64,000 nucleotides of DNA from Anaeromyces robustus. Lineage: Eukaryota > Neocallimastigomycota > Neocallimastigomycetes > Neocallimastigales > Neocallimastigaceae. The position numbers and the translations under genes were made by a program. Location: the NCBI GenBank assembly GCA_002104895.1, contig MCFG01000206.1:27501-91500 (forward strand), written 5' to 3'. The number at the start of each line of letters is the position of its first letter. Position 1 is the first letter of the stretch. Under the pieces are notes generated by a model. It was not told the DNA's origin, searched no databases, and worked only from the letters and a program-made list of their open reading frames with translations. Positions 42,601 through 55,616 of this stretch are shown one piece after another.

Positions 42601-44520
42601 TTTCATTTTTTAAATTATCAATGAACACTTGTAATCTTTTAGATTTATTTCGAGATTCTTCTAATTTTTTATTTATATTTTTATTATCATTAATGGTATT
42701 AGAAAGATCTTGTTGTAAAAGGGTAATTTTTTCTTGAACATCTAATAAAGTTTGTTTAAATTTATTTTCATTATCACATTTATTTTGATATAAAGCATTT
42801 TTTAAATTTTCCTTTTCTACATTAGCATCAGAAAGTTCCTTTTTCAATTGATCTATCATATTATAATTTAAATCTAATTTTTTTTTCAAATCATTGGTTT
42901 CATTACAATAATCTTCTATTTCCTTTTTATATTTATCATTTATATCATAAGATTTAGTTAATTCTTCTTTAAGTTTTAATTGAGAATTATAATTTAATTC
43001 TAAATCATTTTTTAATTTGGTATTCGTATCATAACTTTTATCTAATTCTTCTTTTAAATCATTATTTAATAATATTTTTTCATCAATTTCTTTTTTCAAT
43101 TTTTCATTTAAAGAATGATATATTTTAATTTCACTTTTATCTCGATCACTTATCGTTTTTATTTCATTTAATTGATTTTCTAAATTATCATTTTCTTTTT
43201 GAATTCGATTAATATCTTTTGAAAATTCTTTTGTCGTTTTTTCTTCTTCCATTAAATCTTTTTTCAAATTTGTAATGGTAGTATGACTTTCTCGTAATTC
43301 CTTTTGTAATCCTTCATTAATTAAATCATATTTTGAAAGTTCTTTAGATAATTTTTCAATTTGTTCTTTTAAATTTTCTATAATATTATCTTTTTCGGTA
43401 ATATTTTTCCAACTTTCTTCTAATTTTTCTTTAAATCGATCATTATTTAATTGATAATCTTTTTTCCTTAATTCATGTAATGAAGAAATATTTTTTAAAT
43501 TTTCATTTTCTACTAACATATTATCTAAAGCTTTTTTTAAAGAAATATTTTGTTGATTTAATTTATTACTGGAACCTTTTTCTCTTTCTAATAAAATTTG
43601 AGTTTCTTTTAATTCATTTTTTAATGAAAAAAATTCTTTTGATTTTATTCTTTCTAAAATTTCTTTATTTTTTTCTTCTCTTTTAGCATTATTATTACAA
43701 ACTTTTAAATTAGAATTTTCTCGTTTTAAAGATTTAATTAATTCATTATCTTTATTAGAATTATTTTTTAAATCATTATAAAGTTTTGTTAAATGATCCG
43801 AAACTTCCTTTTCACGTTCATGATTATTTTGAGAAATTCTTAATTGATTTTTTGTATCATTTAATTCTTTTATTTTATCATTTATTAAATTTTGTAATTG
43901 TTGACATTCATTATCTTTTTCTTTAAGTATTTCTTCTAAATGTTGATAATCAATTTTTATTTTTTCAATAATTTTCATACTTTCATTTTCATAATCTTTA
44001 TTATTTTTTAATCGGATAATTTCATTTTCAAATTTATTTTTTAATTCTATCCATTTATCAGAATCTTTTAAATATTTTGTTTGCCATTTTTTAATTTCTT
44101 CATCTTTTATTTTTACGACAGCATTATATTTTTTTTCTTCTAATTTTAATCTTAAACTATAATCATTTATTTCTCTTTGATAAGTTCCTTCTAATTGTTG
44201 ATATTGTGATTGTAATTTTCGATAAATATGTTCTAGCCGTATATATTTATTTCTTTCTATTTCAATATCTGTAATATTGTCATCATCTATATAATCCTTT
44301 TTTTTTATTAATTATAATTATTATTATCATTATTTTTAATTGATAAATATATATTATTATTTAATATAATAATATTATATATATAATAATATTATATAAT
44401 ATTATGTAATATTTTAAAAATTTATTAATAATTATAATTTTTATGTAATACATATGTAGAAATATATATATTATTATAATTATCAAATATTTATACCTTT
44501 ATATCCGAATCGAAACTCAT
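39605..44520 (-). CDS. 1472-residue coiled-coil protein with Asn-rich C-terminus
   Basis: Three exons on the minus strand: 44520-44497 (MSFDSDIK), 44296-42542 and 42244-39605, all phase 0 with GT..AG borders (GTATAA, GTAAAG donors). The first about 970 residues are one almost continuous coiled coil with heptads rich in Lys, Glu, Asn, Leu and Ile (for example INDKIKELNDTKNQL, LNEKLKKEIDEKILL). The section from about 1020 to 1400 is low complexity, with Asn runs and NEN/NNE repeats, and the end is DDIIEKIKIENSDDSFVQ. There is no motor, kinase, ATPase or targeting domain that I can identify. Length and layout fit a tether or scaffold (golgin, spindle-pole or cytoskeletal type), but any eukaryotic coiled coil would look alike at this level. 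The 196-nt intron 1 isolates an 8-codon first exon. Confidence 0.8.
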
Positions 44521-44879
44521 TTTTTGTTAATATTAATTTAGTATATGGGGATAAAAAATTTTTTTTATGTATTAATCTTTGTAGAAATAATTATAATATT
44601 AAGATAATATAAAGATGAATTTATTATTGTTAAAATTTCCTTTTTATTTATATAAAGTTAAAAAAATTTTCAAAATAAAAATCAGAAAAACTTTTTTTTC
44701 ATTTATTTAATTTAATAATAAAAGATATTTAATCGATTATGAATATTTATGAATTATATATAAAATGTTGGAAATTCAAACAATACATAAATAAATTTAT
44801 TTAAAAAGAAATTCTTTTTTAATGTAGATATTAGTCAAAAATGAATTATGATAGTAATGAATATATTTTATATATATTC

Positions 44880-44910
<31 letters not shown>

Positions 44911-45465
44911 ATGATGTTAATATTTATTTTTATTAGTTATTATTTTATTTTTTTATTCTTTTTTTCCATTCTAAATTATAAAATAAAAAAAAAAAACCAC
45001 TTTTTTTTTTATATTTTTATATTATAATAAATATCTTAAATTATTCTTTATTATTAAAATCTACAGATTAAAAAAAAAATTTTTTTTTATATATTTTTTT
45101 AATTTTTTTTCAAAAAAAAAAATTATCTCTAAATAATAAATTTTATAAAAGTATTAAAGTTTTTAAAGTAAATAAAATAAAAAAAAAAGCAAAAAAGCAA
45201 AATAAAATAAAATTTTATTTTTCATAAAATCATTTTTACCCATTTCATCAAATAAAAAACTTTATATTAATAATTCAATACATTTTATAATAATTTATTC
45301 CTAAAATGTATATGCATATATATTTTTTTATATTAATAATGACAATACTTTTTTGGAACAATAATTAAAAGTAATAATTTTTTATTTTTTTATTAATTTA
45401 ATAATTTATTTATTTATATACATCATTTATTATTATTATAATTGTTACTTTTATTATACTTTTAC

Positions 45466-45520
<55 letters not shown>

Positions 45521-45804
45521 AATGGTATCATTTGGATAAGTTATTTATACAGATAGAATAATAAATAGAGATTAATTGATAATTGATTAATAATTTAAAC
45601 AAATATATTTTTATTATTTTTTATTATTAATTATTATATATTAAATAATTAAAATAGGTAAAAACTACAAAAAAAATAAAAAAATAATAATAATAATAAT
45701 ATATATAGTTCATTTATAATATGAAAAAAGAAAATATATATATATAATTTTTTTTTTATATTATATTATATTTTCAATGAATTTATTTATTTTATATATT
45801 AATA
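44521..45804. other. Intergenic region between the coiled-coil and NSRP1-like genes
   Basis: AT-rich, with an ATT array (about 45470-45518, 16 units) and several T8-T12 and A9-A10 runs. It holds the promoter of the coiled-coil gene and the 3' end of the NSRP1-like gene, both on the minus strand. No exon seen. Confidence 0.65.
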
Positions 45805-47500
45805 TTATTTTCCCATAGATGCAAGTCTTTCTTTTTCTTTTTTTCTTTCTAAATATCTTCTTTTAGCATCTGATATAGAATCATCTGTAGATTTTTTAGA
45901 CATTTTTCTTTGAAGTTCTTCTTTTTGTTTTTGAATTTCTGCTTGTTTAGCTTTTTCTTTTTCTAATTTTTGACTTTGAACATATTCATAAGCTCTTTTT
46001 CTTTGTTCTTTAATAGCTTCACGACGTTTTCTTTCTTCTTCTCTCTTTCTCCTTTCTTCTTCCTTTTTCAATTCATATGCTTTTCTTCTTTCTTCTCTAC
46101 GTCTTTTTTCTTCTTCTCTTTCCTTTTCCAATGATTTTACTTTCTTTTTAGATATATTTAATCCTGCATTTAAAAGTTGTCTTTTATCAATAACTTCATT
46201 ATCATCATTTAATGCAATTTTTTTACCAGCATTTAATGCTTCTTTTAATTGATCTTCTTCTTCTTCTTCTTCAGATTCTTTTTCAGATTCTTCTAATTTA
46301 TCATCCTTAATATTATTTTTACCGGTTTTTAAATTTTCTGGTTTTACTGGTTCATGAGATCTTGAATTTAATATATTTCTGTAAAAACCTGTCATACTTC
46401 CTTTATTAGCTTCTTCTTGTTCTATATAAAAAAAAAAAGAAAATAAGTTAATAATGAATAATTAGTAATAATAATAATAATAATAATAAATAATTAATAA
46501 TAATAAATAATTAAGAATAATATAAATATATATATATATAATCAATTGAATAAAAAAAAAATAAAAAAAAAATTAAAAAAAAATACCTTCTCTTTTTCTT
46601 TCCTCTTCTTCTAATCTTCTTAATTCTTCTTGTTGTTCTCTATAGGCTGAAGTTACAAACATTTCTTTATCTTTATATTTATCACCTTCTTCTTCACGTT
46701 CTTTTTGAATTCTTCTTTCCATAATACGCATTTGTTCTTTTTTACGTCTTTCTGCTGATGCCAATAAAGACGCTATATATTTTGGCTTTAATAATAAAAT
46801 ATATATATATATATTATAGTAAAGAAAAAAAAAAAAAAAAAATTCCAATATACATATAAAAATAAAAATAAATATATAAAATAATTTATTAATAAAATAT
46901 TATATATATAAAAAATAAGAAATATACATATATATAAAAATCATATTATATATATATAAAATCATAAAAATAATGAAATAAAATGACATTTCATTTAATT
47001 TGAAATGTCTAAAATTTAATCTTTTATTTTATTTTTTGAATAAAATTCTAAATAATAAAAATTTTTTTTTTCTTTTTAATTATCTTTACCTTTTTCTTTT
47101 CATCTTTATCTTTACCTGTTCCTTTTTTTCTTTCTAATTCTTCACGTTTCATACTATCATAAACTTCATCATAATCATATACACTAGGATCTTCTTCCAT
47201 GGCTTTTTTATATTCTGCTTCTACTTGTTTTGAAGCATTTTGTGTCATAGTTCTTAGTTCTAAATTAATATTTTTTTTTGAAGTATTAATACTTGATACA
47301 TTATTATTATCATTATCACTATCATCATCATTTAATTGTGAAAAAAGTGGATTAACTTTAAGAGGTTTTGAATTTAAACTAGTTTTTTTATTATTTCCAA
47401 AACTTATATTTATTTTTTTATTTGATTTTACTGGCATAATTAAACCATATTTTTTACCAGAAGCACCTTCAACATTTCTTAAACTTCCTGTTGATGCCAT
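45805..47500 (-). CDS. NSRP1: NSRP1-like (CCDC55, DUF2040) nuclear splicing regulator
   Basis: Three exons on the minus strand, 47500-47090, 46785-46587 and 46421-45805, give 408 residues with frame kept. Conserved NSRP1 features in order: KKYGLIMPVK near the start, an acidic stretch (LNDDDSDNDNNN), EAEYKKAMEEDPSVYDYDEV, then KPKYIASLLASAERRKKEQM and RRIQKEREEEGDKYKDKEMF, VTSAYREQQEELRRLEEEER, and GFYRNILNSRSHE. The rest is Arg/Lys/Glu-rich single-helix-like sequence. In animals NSRP1 is a nuclear-speckle protein that affects alternative splice-site choice; the domain is conserved across eukaryotes. The junction that joins exons 1 and 2 falls exactly before PKYI, the most conserved block, which supports the splice model. 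Confidence 0.9.
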
Positions 47501-48654
47501 TTTTCTTTTATATGATTATTATTATTATTATTATTATTTTAGTTTCTATATTTTCTTAATTTTATTAAGATTAATTTCTTTCTAATAAAGATAAAAAACT
47601 GAATTATGAATTATTATATAAAAAATCAATGTAATTATATTTAAATATTATATATATATATATATAAAATAAAAACGAAAATAAATTATATTAGATTAAT
47701 GTATGTATATATAAATTTTAAATTTATACTATACAATTAATGAAATTTAAAATTTCAAAAATTTTCATGATTTTTACATTTAAATATATATACTTATATG
47801 AATTTTTTTTTTTATATTTAATTTTTTAAAAAAATAAAAGTACACAATATATTATATATTATATTTATTTAATTATTAATAAAAGATTTTATATACTTAC
47901 TTTAACAATAAAACAAATAAATAAATAAATAAATAAATAAATGAATATATGATTAATTAATTTGAGCGTAGTTCTTTATTTAAAAAACTAAGAAAAAAAA
48001 AAAAAATGGTGATGAATTATTTATAAAACTAATTTTTTAATTATTAATAATTAATAATCTTTTTTATAAAATAGACAATTCTATTGTGGCTGTGTTTATT
48101 TATAAAAAATCAAGCCACATTTATAATATTTTAAAATTTTTGAAAAATTTATTAGAAATTAAAAAAAGAAAAACAAAAAACAAAAACAAAAAACAAAAAC
48201 AAAAACATAAAAAAAAATCATTATTAATAAAAAAATATTGAATAAATATAATATTCATAGTTTTAAAATAAAAACGATTAAAATAATTATTTTTTTTAAA
48301 CATTTTTATTTTATTTAATAATTAAAATATATTTACTATAATTTCAAAATTTATTATATAGTTTTTTAGTTTTTTTTAAATATTTTTACATTTTTTTTCA
48401 ATGCAAATTATACCAATATAGTTTTAGGGTTTACAATATATAAAATATATAAAAAATTATATTATATGTTATATATCATTTAAAAAAAAATATAAACCAA
48501 AGTAAAAATTATTAATACTAAGGATGTATTAAAACCTAATAATAATAAAAAAAAAAGAACAGAAAAAATTTGTTAATTAATTATTCAAAATAGATTTATG
48601 TTTATTTATTTTTTTTTTTAAATGATTATTTTTATTTTATTTATATATTTTTTT
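47501..48654. other. Intergenic region upstream of the NSRP1-like gene
   Basis: AT-rich, with a TAAA run (about 47918-47942) and an A-rich AAAAAC region (48160-48205). A 7-bp inverted repeat TGTGGCT/AGCCACA brackets about 25 nt at 48085-48119. No gene seen; the T-rich frame at 48121-48303 is not supported. Confidence 0.6.
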
Positions 48655-49605
48655 TTATCCCTTCCTATATAATTTACCTTTTTTAATGAAAACACCAGAA
48701 TTATTTGGTAAATTATCATCTGGTAGACCAGTTTGATTATTTATTAAATTTTGAGGAGGATTTCCTGTAAGTAAAGTTAAACATGGATTATCTGAATATT
48801 TAACAGTAAAAGTCTCCTCATCATTAGTAGTACTACTACTACTTATTTTTACCCCATTTTCTACTCTATTTGGACATTCTTTAGTATATATTTCTTGTTC
48901 ATATCCTAAAATTAAATCTCTTTTTCTATTATTTGTATTTGTATTTGTATTTGTATTTGTTGAATTATTAAGACATGAATAAATATTTTGCATAGCATTA
49001 ATATATTCTGTAAATTTTGGATCACTTAATACCCCTGTAAATTGACTTAATCGACTAGCACTATCAATTTGTTCAGTTCTAAAAGTAAACCATTTATCGG
49101 ATGGAAAATCACTATCTATTATTTTTATACAAGTTTGAACAAAATCTTGACAATTATGACATAAAAAATCATAATTATCAGGATAAAAACTATAATCATC
49201 TCCAAGTTTTTCTCTTTCTTTTATTCCATGACTAAGTTCTTCTGGAGTTACCTCTGTTTCTCCATTATATATACTTCCAAGTTTATTCCAATCCCAACCA
49301 TCATTATCTTTTTTTTTATAAGTATATTGACTTACACCTTCATTACTAAATTCAAAAAGTTGATCACCTAATAATAAACAAGTATGTTTAACATTAAAAG
49401 TTTCAAATAATTCATAATAGGTATCATCTTTAAAATATTCATAAATTTCATCAATATAATGTTTATCATTTAATTGTTCTAAATTTAATAATTTATAAAG
49501 ATAATTTTTATTTCCTTCTTTAAGTGCAACAATTAATTCCAATTCTCTAACACCTACTACCCATTTATACTTTTGTCTTTTCGTTAAATTCTCTTTAGAA
49601 TTCAA
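48655..49605 (-). CDS. Uncharacterised protein with His and NC-x-DF signature (possible papain-fold hydrolase)
   Basis: Single-exon, 316 residues, no signal peptide or membrane helix. Residues 66-157 contain FETFNVKHTCLLLGDQLFEF (His74) and, after about 75 residues, YDFLCHNCQDFVQTC (Asn151-Cys152-Gln-Asp-Phe). A His on a strand followed by a later N-C-x-x-F is the circularly permuted catalytic order of LRAT-, PPPDE- and related papain-fold thiol hydrolases; I infer possible membership from this only. The segment in between (YTYKKKDNDGWDWNKLGSIY, ELSHGIKEREKLGDDYSFYP) is not one I recognise. The C-terminal third contains a (TN)4 run and is poorly ordered. It is the last gene before a 13 kb gap. 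Confidence 0.65.
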   Translation of the reverse strand: MNSKENLTKRQKYKWVVGVRELELIVALKEGNKNYLYKLLNLEQLNDKHYIDEIYEYFKDDTYYELFETFNVKHTCLLLGDQLFEFSNEGVSQYTYKKKDNDGWDWNKLGSIYNGETEVTPEELSHGIKEREKLGDDYSFYPDNYDFLCHNCQDFVQTCIKIIDSDFPSDKWFTFRTEQIDSASRLSQFTGVLSDPKFTEYINAMQNIYSCLNNSTNTNTNTNTNNRKRDLILGYEQEIYTKECPNRVENGVKISSSSTTNDEETFTVKYSDNPCLTLLTGNPPQNLINNQTGLPDDNLPNNSGVFIKKGKLYRKG

Positions 49606-50708
49606 TCTTTATAATATTTTTTTTTATTCCGAAATAAAAAATCATTTAGAATATATTTAATTTATATATAATAATAATTAATAATAACAAATTTAATAAT
49701 TATCATTATCTTGTATAATAAATATATATAAAATATTACAATCTTTATTTTTTTCTTTATAATTATTAATATTAATATTATATTTTTATTATTATATATT
49801 AATTATTATATACTAATAATCAATAATTTTTAATACCCATGAATATTATTTACTAATAATAATATGATTAGTAGATTAAAAAAGTATTTGAAAACCATGT
49901 CAACTTTTAAATGAAAAAACTTTTTTTTTTTTTAAATAATTTTTCCTTATTTATGTAATGTATAAATATATATAATTACCATACCATGATAATTATGGTT
50001 ATATAATTATATTCAAAATTAAAATTTACCGATAATTATTTATTAACATAAAAAAAAAGTGTAAATATCTTATAATTTAAAGTTTAATTTAAAATATAGA
50101 ATAAAAGTTGACAATAAAAAAAAAAAAGAATTTTTTTAACTTTATTTCATTAATATATATCTATATATTATTATTATTATTATTATTATTTTATTTTTTT
50201 TTTTTTTGAATATTTTTTTTAAAAATTATAATAGAGATCAACGGTTTTACAATTGTTTTACAATTGAAGCATAATGTTATAAAATGTATTGATTATTTAT
50301 GAATATAAAATCATAAATAATTAATGTATTATGTAAATATTAAAATTAAATAAAAGAAAAAAATACACATAAGATTTTTATGAAAAAAAGAAAAAAGAAG
50401 ATAATAAATAAAATATATCATATAATAATAATATTATCATAATGATAACGATTATGTATATCAATTTTAAGTAGTAATAGAAAAACAATATTTTAAAAAA
50501 AATAAAAAAAAAAAAAAAAAAAAAACAGAAATAACTAAATGAACATATAAAAATATAAAAATATAAAAATATAAAAAAATTTCTATGATAATAAAAAAAC
50601 AAAAAAAAAAAGTTTTTATTTAGGATATATTTAAGATATAAAATAGAATTTTCTAAATGATTATATTATATAATAGATCTATTTCAAATAGAAGCTATAA
50701 AAATTCTT

Positions 50709-50747
<39 letters not shown>

Positions 50748-50930
50748 ACGTTTTGTGTTTTGTGTTTATATATTTTATATATATTAGAAAAAGTTTTTTG
50801 TTTTATTTGAAACATTTATTCTATTAAAAACTATAACCTAACCTAAATAGAATTATAACTAACAATTATTGTACTACATGAATATCAATCATATTCTAAC
50901 AATTATGTATCCTCTCTTATAAATAAATAA

Positions 50931-50967
<37 letters not shown>

Positions 50968-52450
50968 AATAATACTATTAATTATTTTAAAATTAAAATA
51001 ATCACTCTAGTTCTTTACTCTCTTTATAAAAAAATTATTTTTTATAAATAATCTAACTTTTTAAAACTTTATAAATAATTGAACATTATAATAAATATAT
51101 TTTTATATTTTATAATAATTATTATTTACTATTTTATTTTATTGTATTTTATTTTATTTGTTTAATTTTTGAACTCTTGTAAAATTAGAGTTCAAATTTT
51201 GATTATATTATAATATAATAATTTTTTTTATTAATAATAAATAACCTATTTATGAATACTAAAATAATAATTATTATTGGATTAGTAAATTATTCTATGA
51301 ATGAATATTCTATTTATTTATTATAAAGAAATTCGAAAAATAAATGATTCCATTTTATATTTAATATAAAAATAGAAATAATCCCATAAATATTGCTGTT
51401 GCCAATGGTATATATATTACAATTGTATATATATATATATAACTAAACAAAAAAGAAAAAAAGAAAAAAAAACAAATAATTAAAAGATATATTAGTTTTA
51501 TTTCAATACAAAAAAAGAAAAAAAAAAAAGAAAAAAAGAAAATAAATGTTTTATATCATAATAAAAAAAAGATATACCATTAAAATATTTATTTTTGTTA
51601 CATAAATGTTTTACTGATTTTATTAGTAAAAATATTTATAGTATCTGTATATAATAACAAATGAGACAAACATTAAATATTGTTAAAAATAAGATTAAAT
51701 TATGGTATTTATTTATATATAAAAAAAAAGAAAAGCAAAAAAAAAGGTAAAATGAAAAAATTTTTTCCTTTTTCAATATTAGAAAAAACAAAAAAGACAT
51801 AATAAAACAAATTTTTTCTATTTTATTAGATAAAAAAATTTTTTTTAATTTTGTATAAAATGTTTTGTATACAAACACACAAACACAAAATTAAAAAAAA
51901 AAGAACTTTTTTAGTATATTTATTTTATTAATAAAAATGTTTTTTTTTTATGTGTATATATGTATATATGAATATGTAAATAAGTATGTTTAAATGGAAT
52001 TCATAAAAAAACTAATAATAATCATAATAATAATAGTAAATTGATGAATTTATTATTTTATAATTTTTTATTTATAATTTATGTGAGAGAATTTATATAA
52101 ATAAAAAATGCAAATCTTTTTTTATTTTAATTTAATTTAATGTTATATGAAATACAATAAATAAATCATTCAATATTATTTATTTCTTTTTTTCCTTTTT
52201 TCTTTTTTCTTTATTTTTAAATCTTATTTCCATAAAATGATAAATTGAAATAAGATGTATTGGTTTTATCTTTTAACCAATACAAAAAAACATCTATAAG
52301 TAAAAACATCATAACTTGGTTAATTTTATGATTGATGACTCCATGGGTTACTTCATGGGTTACTTTTATAATATTTAGATAGAATGAAATAATAATAAAA
52401 AAAGAAAAAAAACAGAATACATAAACTATTAATATTAACAAATATAAACA

Positions 52451-52570
<120 letters not shown>

Positions 52571-53107
52571 ATAATGAATTAATACAATAAATGTATAGAG
52601 ATGTATATATTGTTTCATTTCATTCTACATTTATTAATTATAGAATTTATTTATTTTTTTATAATATTATGACAATAATTTGATCTAAAGTTTTATAGTT
52701 ATGAATATATATATAAATTGAAACAAAAAAAAATATTTATTTTATTAATTTATAAATCAATATGAATATTAATATTAAAATAAATCTATATTAATAATAA
52801 ATATTTTTTATATATAAATAAATAAATAAATCTATATTAATAAATAAATAAGTTTTACGTTTTACTAGAATCAATAAATAAATAATTATAATTTATTAAT
52901 ATAAAAAATTTAATTTATATTTTTTGAATATTCTAAAAAAATTTTATTAATTAAGATGACTAATGTTGTAAATCATTTAATATTTCTATATGTTTATTTA
53001 TTTTTTTATTTTTTTATATTGAATAAGAAAATTATAATTATTATAAAAATAGTAGTATTATGCTTAATGACTAATAATTAAAAATTCTTATTTATTTATT
53101 ACTATAA

Positions 53108-53154
53108 TAACTGAATAATAACTGAATAATAACTGAATAATAACTGAATAATAA
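53108..53154. repeat. 11-bp minisatellite, about 4 units
   Basis: The unit CTGAATAATAA is repeated four times head to tail without change. Confidence 0.9.
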
Positions 53155-54091
53155 AAATTATGTATTAAAGAATAATAATAGTAATTATATTATATAGTAA
53201 TAATAATAATAATTCTACTAATTATTCTTTAAAATTTTATTTAAATCAAAGTATTAGAATAATGATGATAATAAAAACTTAACATTTAAAAAGTAAATAA
53301 AATAAATTAATTATATTAATTATGTATTATTTTTTATATTTTTTTTCATATTATACTATATATATATAATATCCATATTTTAATCGTTCATGTTTGTTAT
53401 TAAAAATGTTTTGGATATTTATAAAAGCAATAAAGTTGAGAAAAAAAATAATAAAGTGTATTATATATTTTTGTTTTTTAATTACTTTTTTGAAATTGCA
53501 ATATAAAATATTTATTTATTATTTTATTTATTTATTTATTTATTTATTTATTAACTTATCTTGATTAATTATAATTAATTAAAGAAAAAGAATTCTTTAT
53601 TTAATTATTAACAATAATAAGAATTATAAATAATTCGTTTAATATAAAATTAAATTTTTTTTATTATGAAAAATAAAACTTTTTTTTTTTTAAAACCGAT
53701 CCAATAAATTTGTAAAAGGAGATTTGTGTAAAAAAATATGACTTGGGCAAGAGAAAAAAAAGGATTAAGCAAATATTATAAGAATGTTCAAAAAAAAAAA
53801 AAAAAAAACTAAAAATTAAAAATTAAAAACTAAAAAACTAAAAATCTTAAATGAATTAATTTAAAAAAATATTATAAATTAAAATTTTGTTATGTCATCA
53901 ATTATTTTTATGATTTTTTTTTTAAAAATTTTATTTAATAATTAAACCAATAGAATTTCAATTTAAATTGTTTTAATATATAACTTATAAATAAACTAAT
54001 ATATTTCATAGTATATTAATATAATATATTTCTATTAAAACAATTCATTAAAACTAATCATCCTCCATTTTAGCAAAGATATTGAAACATG

Positions 54092-54186
54092 AAGAATAAA
54101 TACTTTGAAAAAAAAAATGTGTACCATACCAATAAAATAATTTATTGGTATGGTACACATTTTTTTTTTTTCAAACTATCATTCTT
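54092..54186. repeat. Long near-perfect hairpin
   Basis: Core: 54118-54136 and 54141-54159 are perfectly complementary over 19 bp (TGTGTACCATACCAATAAA against its reverse complement) with only ATAA (54137-54140) between. The stem continues outward through a 10-A run facing a 12-T run, then TTTG (54104-54107) facing CAAA (54172-54175), then with small mismatches to AAGAAT (54092-54097) facing ATTCTT (54181-54186). In total about 40 pairs in a 95-nt element. Confidence 0.85.
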
Positions 54187-54346
54187 TATTTTAATAATTA
54201 ATAAAATAATAATAATAATTAATAATTAAAACTAATTAATAAAATAATAATTAAAAATATTTAATAATAATAATTAATAATAATATTTAATTATAATATT
54301 TAATTATAATATTAAATAATATTTAATAATAAAATAATAATATTCA

Positions 54347-54450
54347 ATAATAATATTTAATAATAATATTTAATAATAATATTTAATAATAATATTTAAT
54401 AATAATATTTAATAATAATATTTAATAATAATATTCAATAATAATATTTA
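54347..54450. repeat. 13-bp minisatellite
   Basis: Unit AATAATAATATTT in about seven near-perfect copies, with irregular related copies on both sides (about 54280-54480). Confidence 0.8.
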
Positions 54451-54988
54451 ATAATAATAATATTTAATAATAATATTTAATATTTAAAAATAATAGATAA
54501 TAATCAATAATTATTATTATTTTCATATGATTTAATTTAAACGATTAAAAATAAAAAAATTTTATTTAAATGTAAACTTTTTGTTTATAATATCATTTGA
54601 TAAACACATTCATATAAATACTTTTAATCATAAAAAAAATATAAATCTATTTAGAATCTATTATTAATAATGATTGTTATTGTTATTCTATATAATTCTA
54701 TGATTAAAATATAAAACACACACACACAAAAAGTTGTATAATCATTTTGTGTTTTTATATTTTTAAATTAAAATTTTAAATTAAAAATAAAAGTGCAAAT
54801 CTTTATTATTCAAATCTTGTATATATAACATTAGTTTAGTATTATCATAAAAACTGAATTATATTAAAATAAATATTAAAATAAATAATAATTATTATTA
54901 TTATTAATTATTATTATTGTTATTAGTATTTGATTTTCTTTTTTAATTATTTATTAAAGATGAATAATAAAATATTAAAGTTTATATT

Positions 54989-54992
54989 AAAA

Positions 54993-55050
<58 letters not shown>
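54989..55050. repeat. (TAAA)n tetranucleotide microsatellite
   Basis: About 15 perfect units, followed closely by a GTTT-type run (55091-55120). Confidence 0.9.
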
Positions 55051-55056
<6 letters not shown>

Positions 55057-55317
55057 AGGTAAATAAATGGTTTTAAGAATATTGATCTTTGGTTGTTTGT
55101 TTGTTTGCTTGTTTGTTTTAAAAAAAATTCTAATTAATAAATAATGAAATAGGAAAAGATTTATTGGTATATTTGTTATTAATGTAAAGGAATAAATATA
55201 AATATGAAATGATAATTAATTTATCATTTGAATTCTTTTTTTTTTATATATTCAACCCTTAATTAATATTAAAATTTTAATAATTAATTAATTAAAAATT
55301 TTTTTAATATTTACTTG

Positions 55318-55385
55318 TTGTATTATATTATATTATATTATATTATATTATATTATATTATATTATATTATATTATATTATATAT
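55318..55385. repeat. (TATTA)n pentanucleotide microsatellite
   Basis: About 13 tandem units; the YYIILYYII frame over it is an artefact. Confidence 0.9.
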
Positions 55386-55595
55386 TATTATATATTATTT
55401 TTTTGTACTTTTATTTATTTATATTTATATTTATTTATTTTTTTTTTATAATCCATTTATTAAATATTTACAAGCATATGATTTATTTTTATTTTAAATG
55501 GTTTATTTGTAGTTTTGACATGTTTTAACCTAATAATTTCATATATATGAAATATGACATATCAATAAATAAATAAATAAAAAAAAAAATAAGAT

Positions 55596-55616
55596 TGTGC
55601 GTGTGTGTGTGTGTGT
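55596..55616. repeat. (GT)n dinucleotide microsatellite
   Basis: About ten GT units with one GC variant near the start. It is the only GT repeat of this length in an otherwise A/T-only repeat landscape. Confidence 0.9.

Noticed and set aside
48085-48119. TGTGGCT/AGCCACA inverted repeat as a small RNA
   Set aside because: Only 7 bp with a 20-nt loop; expected by chance in a window this size.
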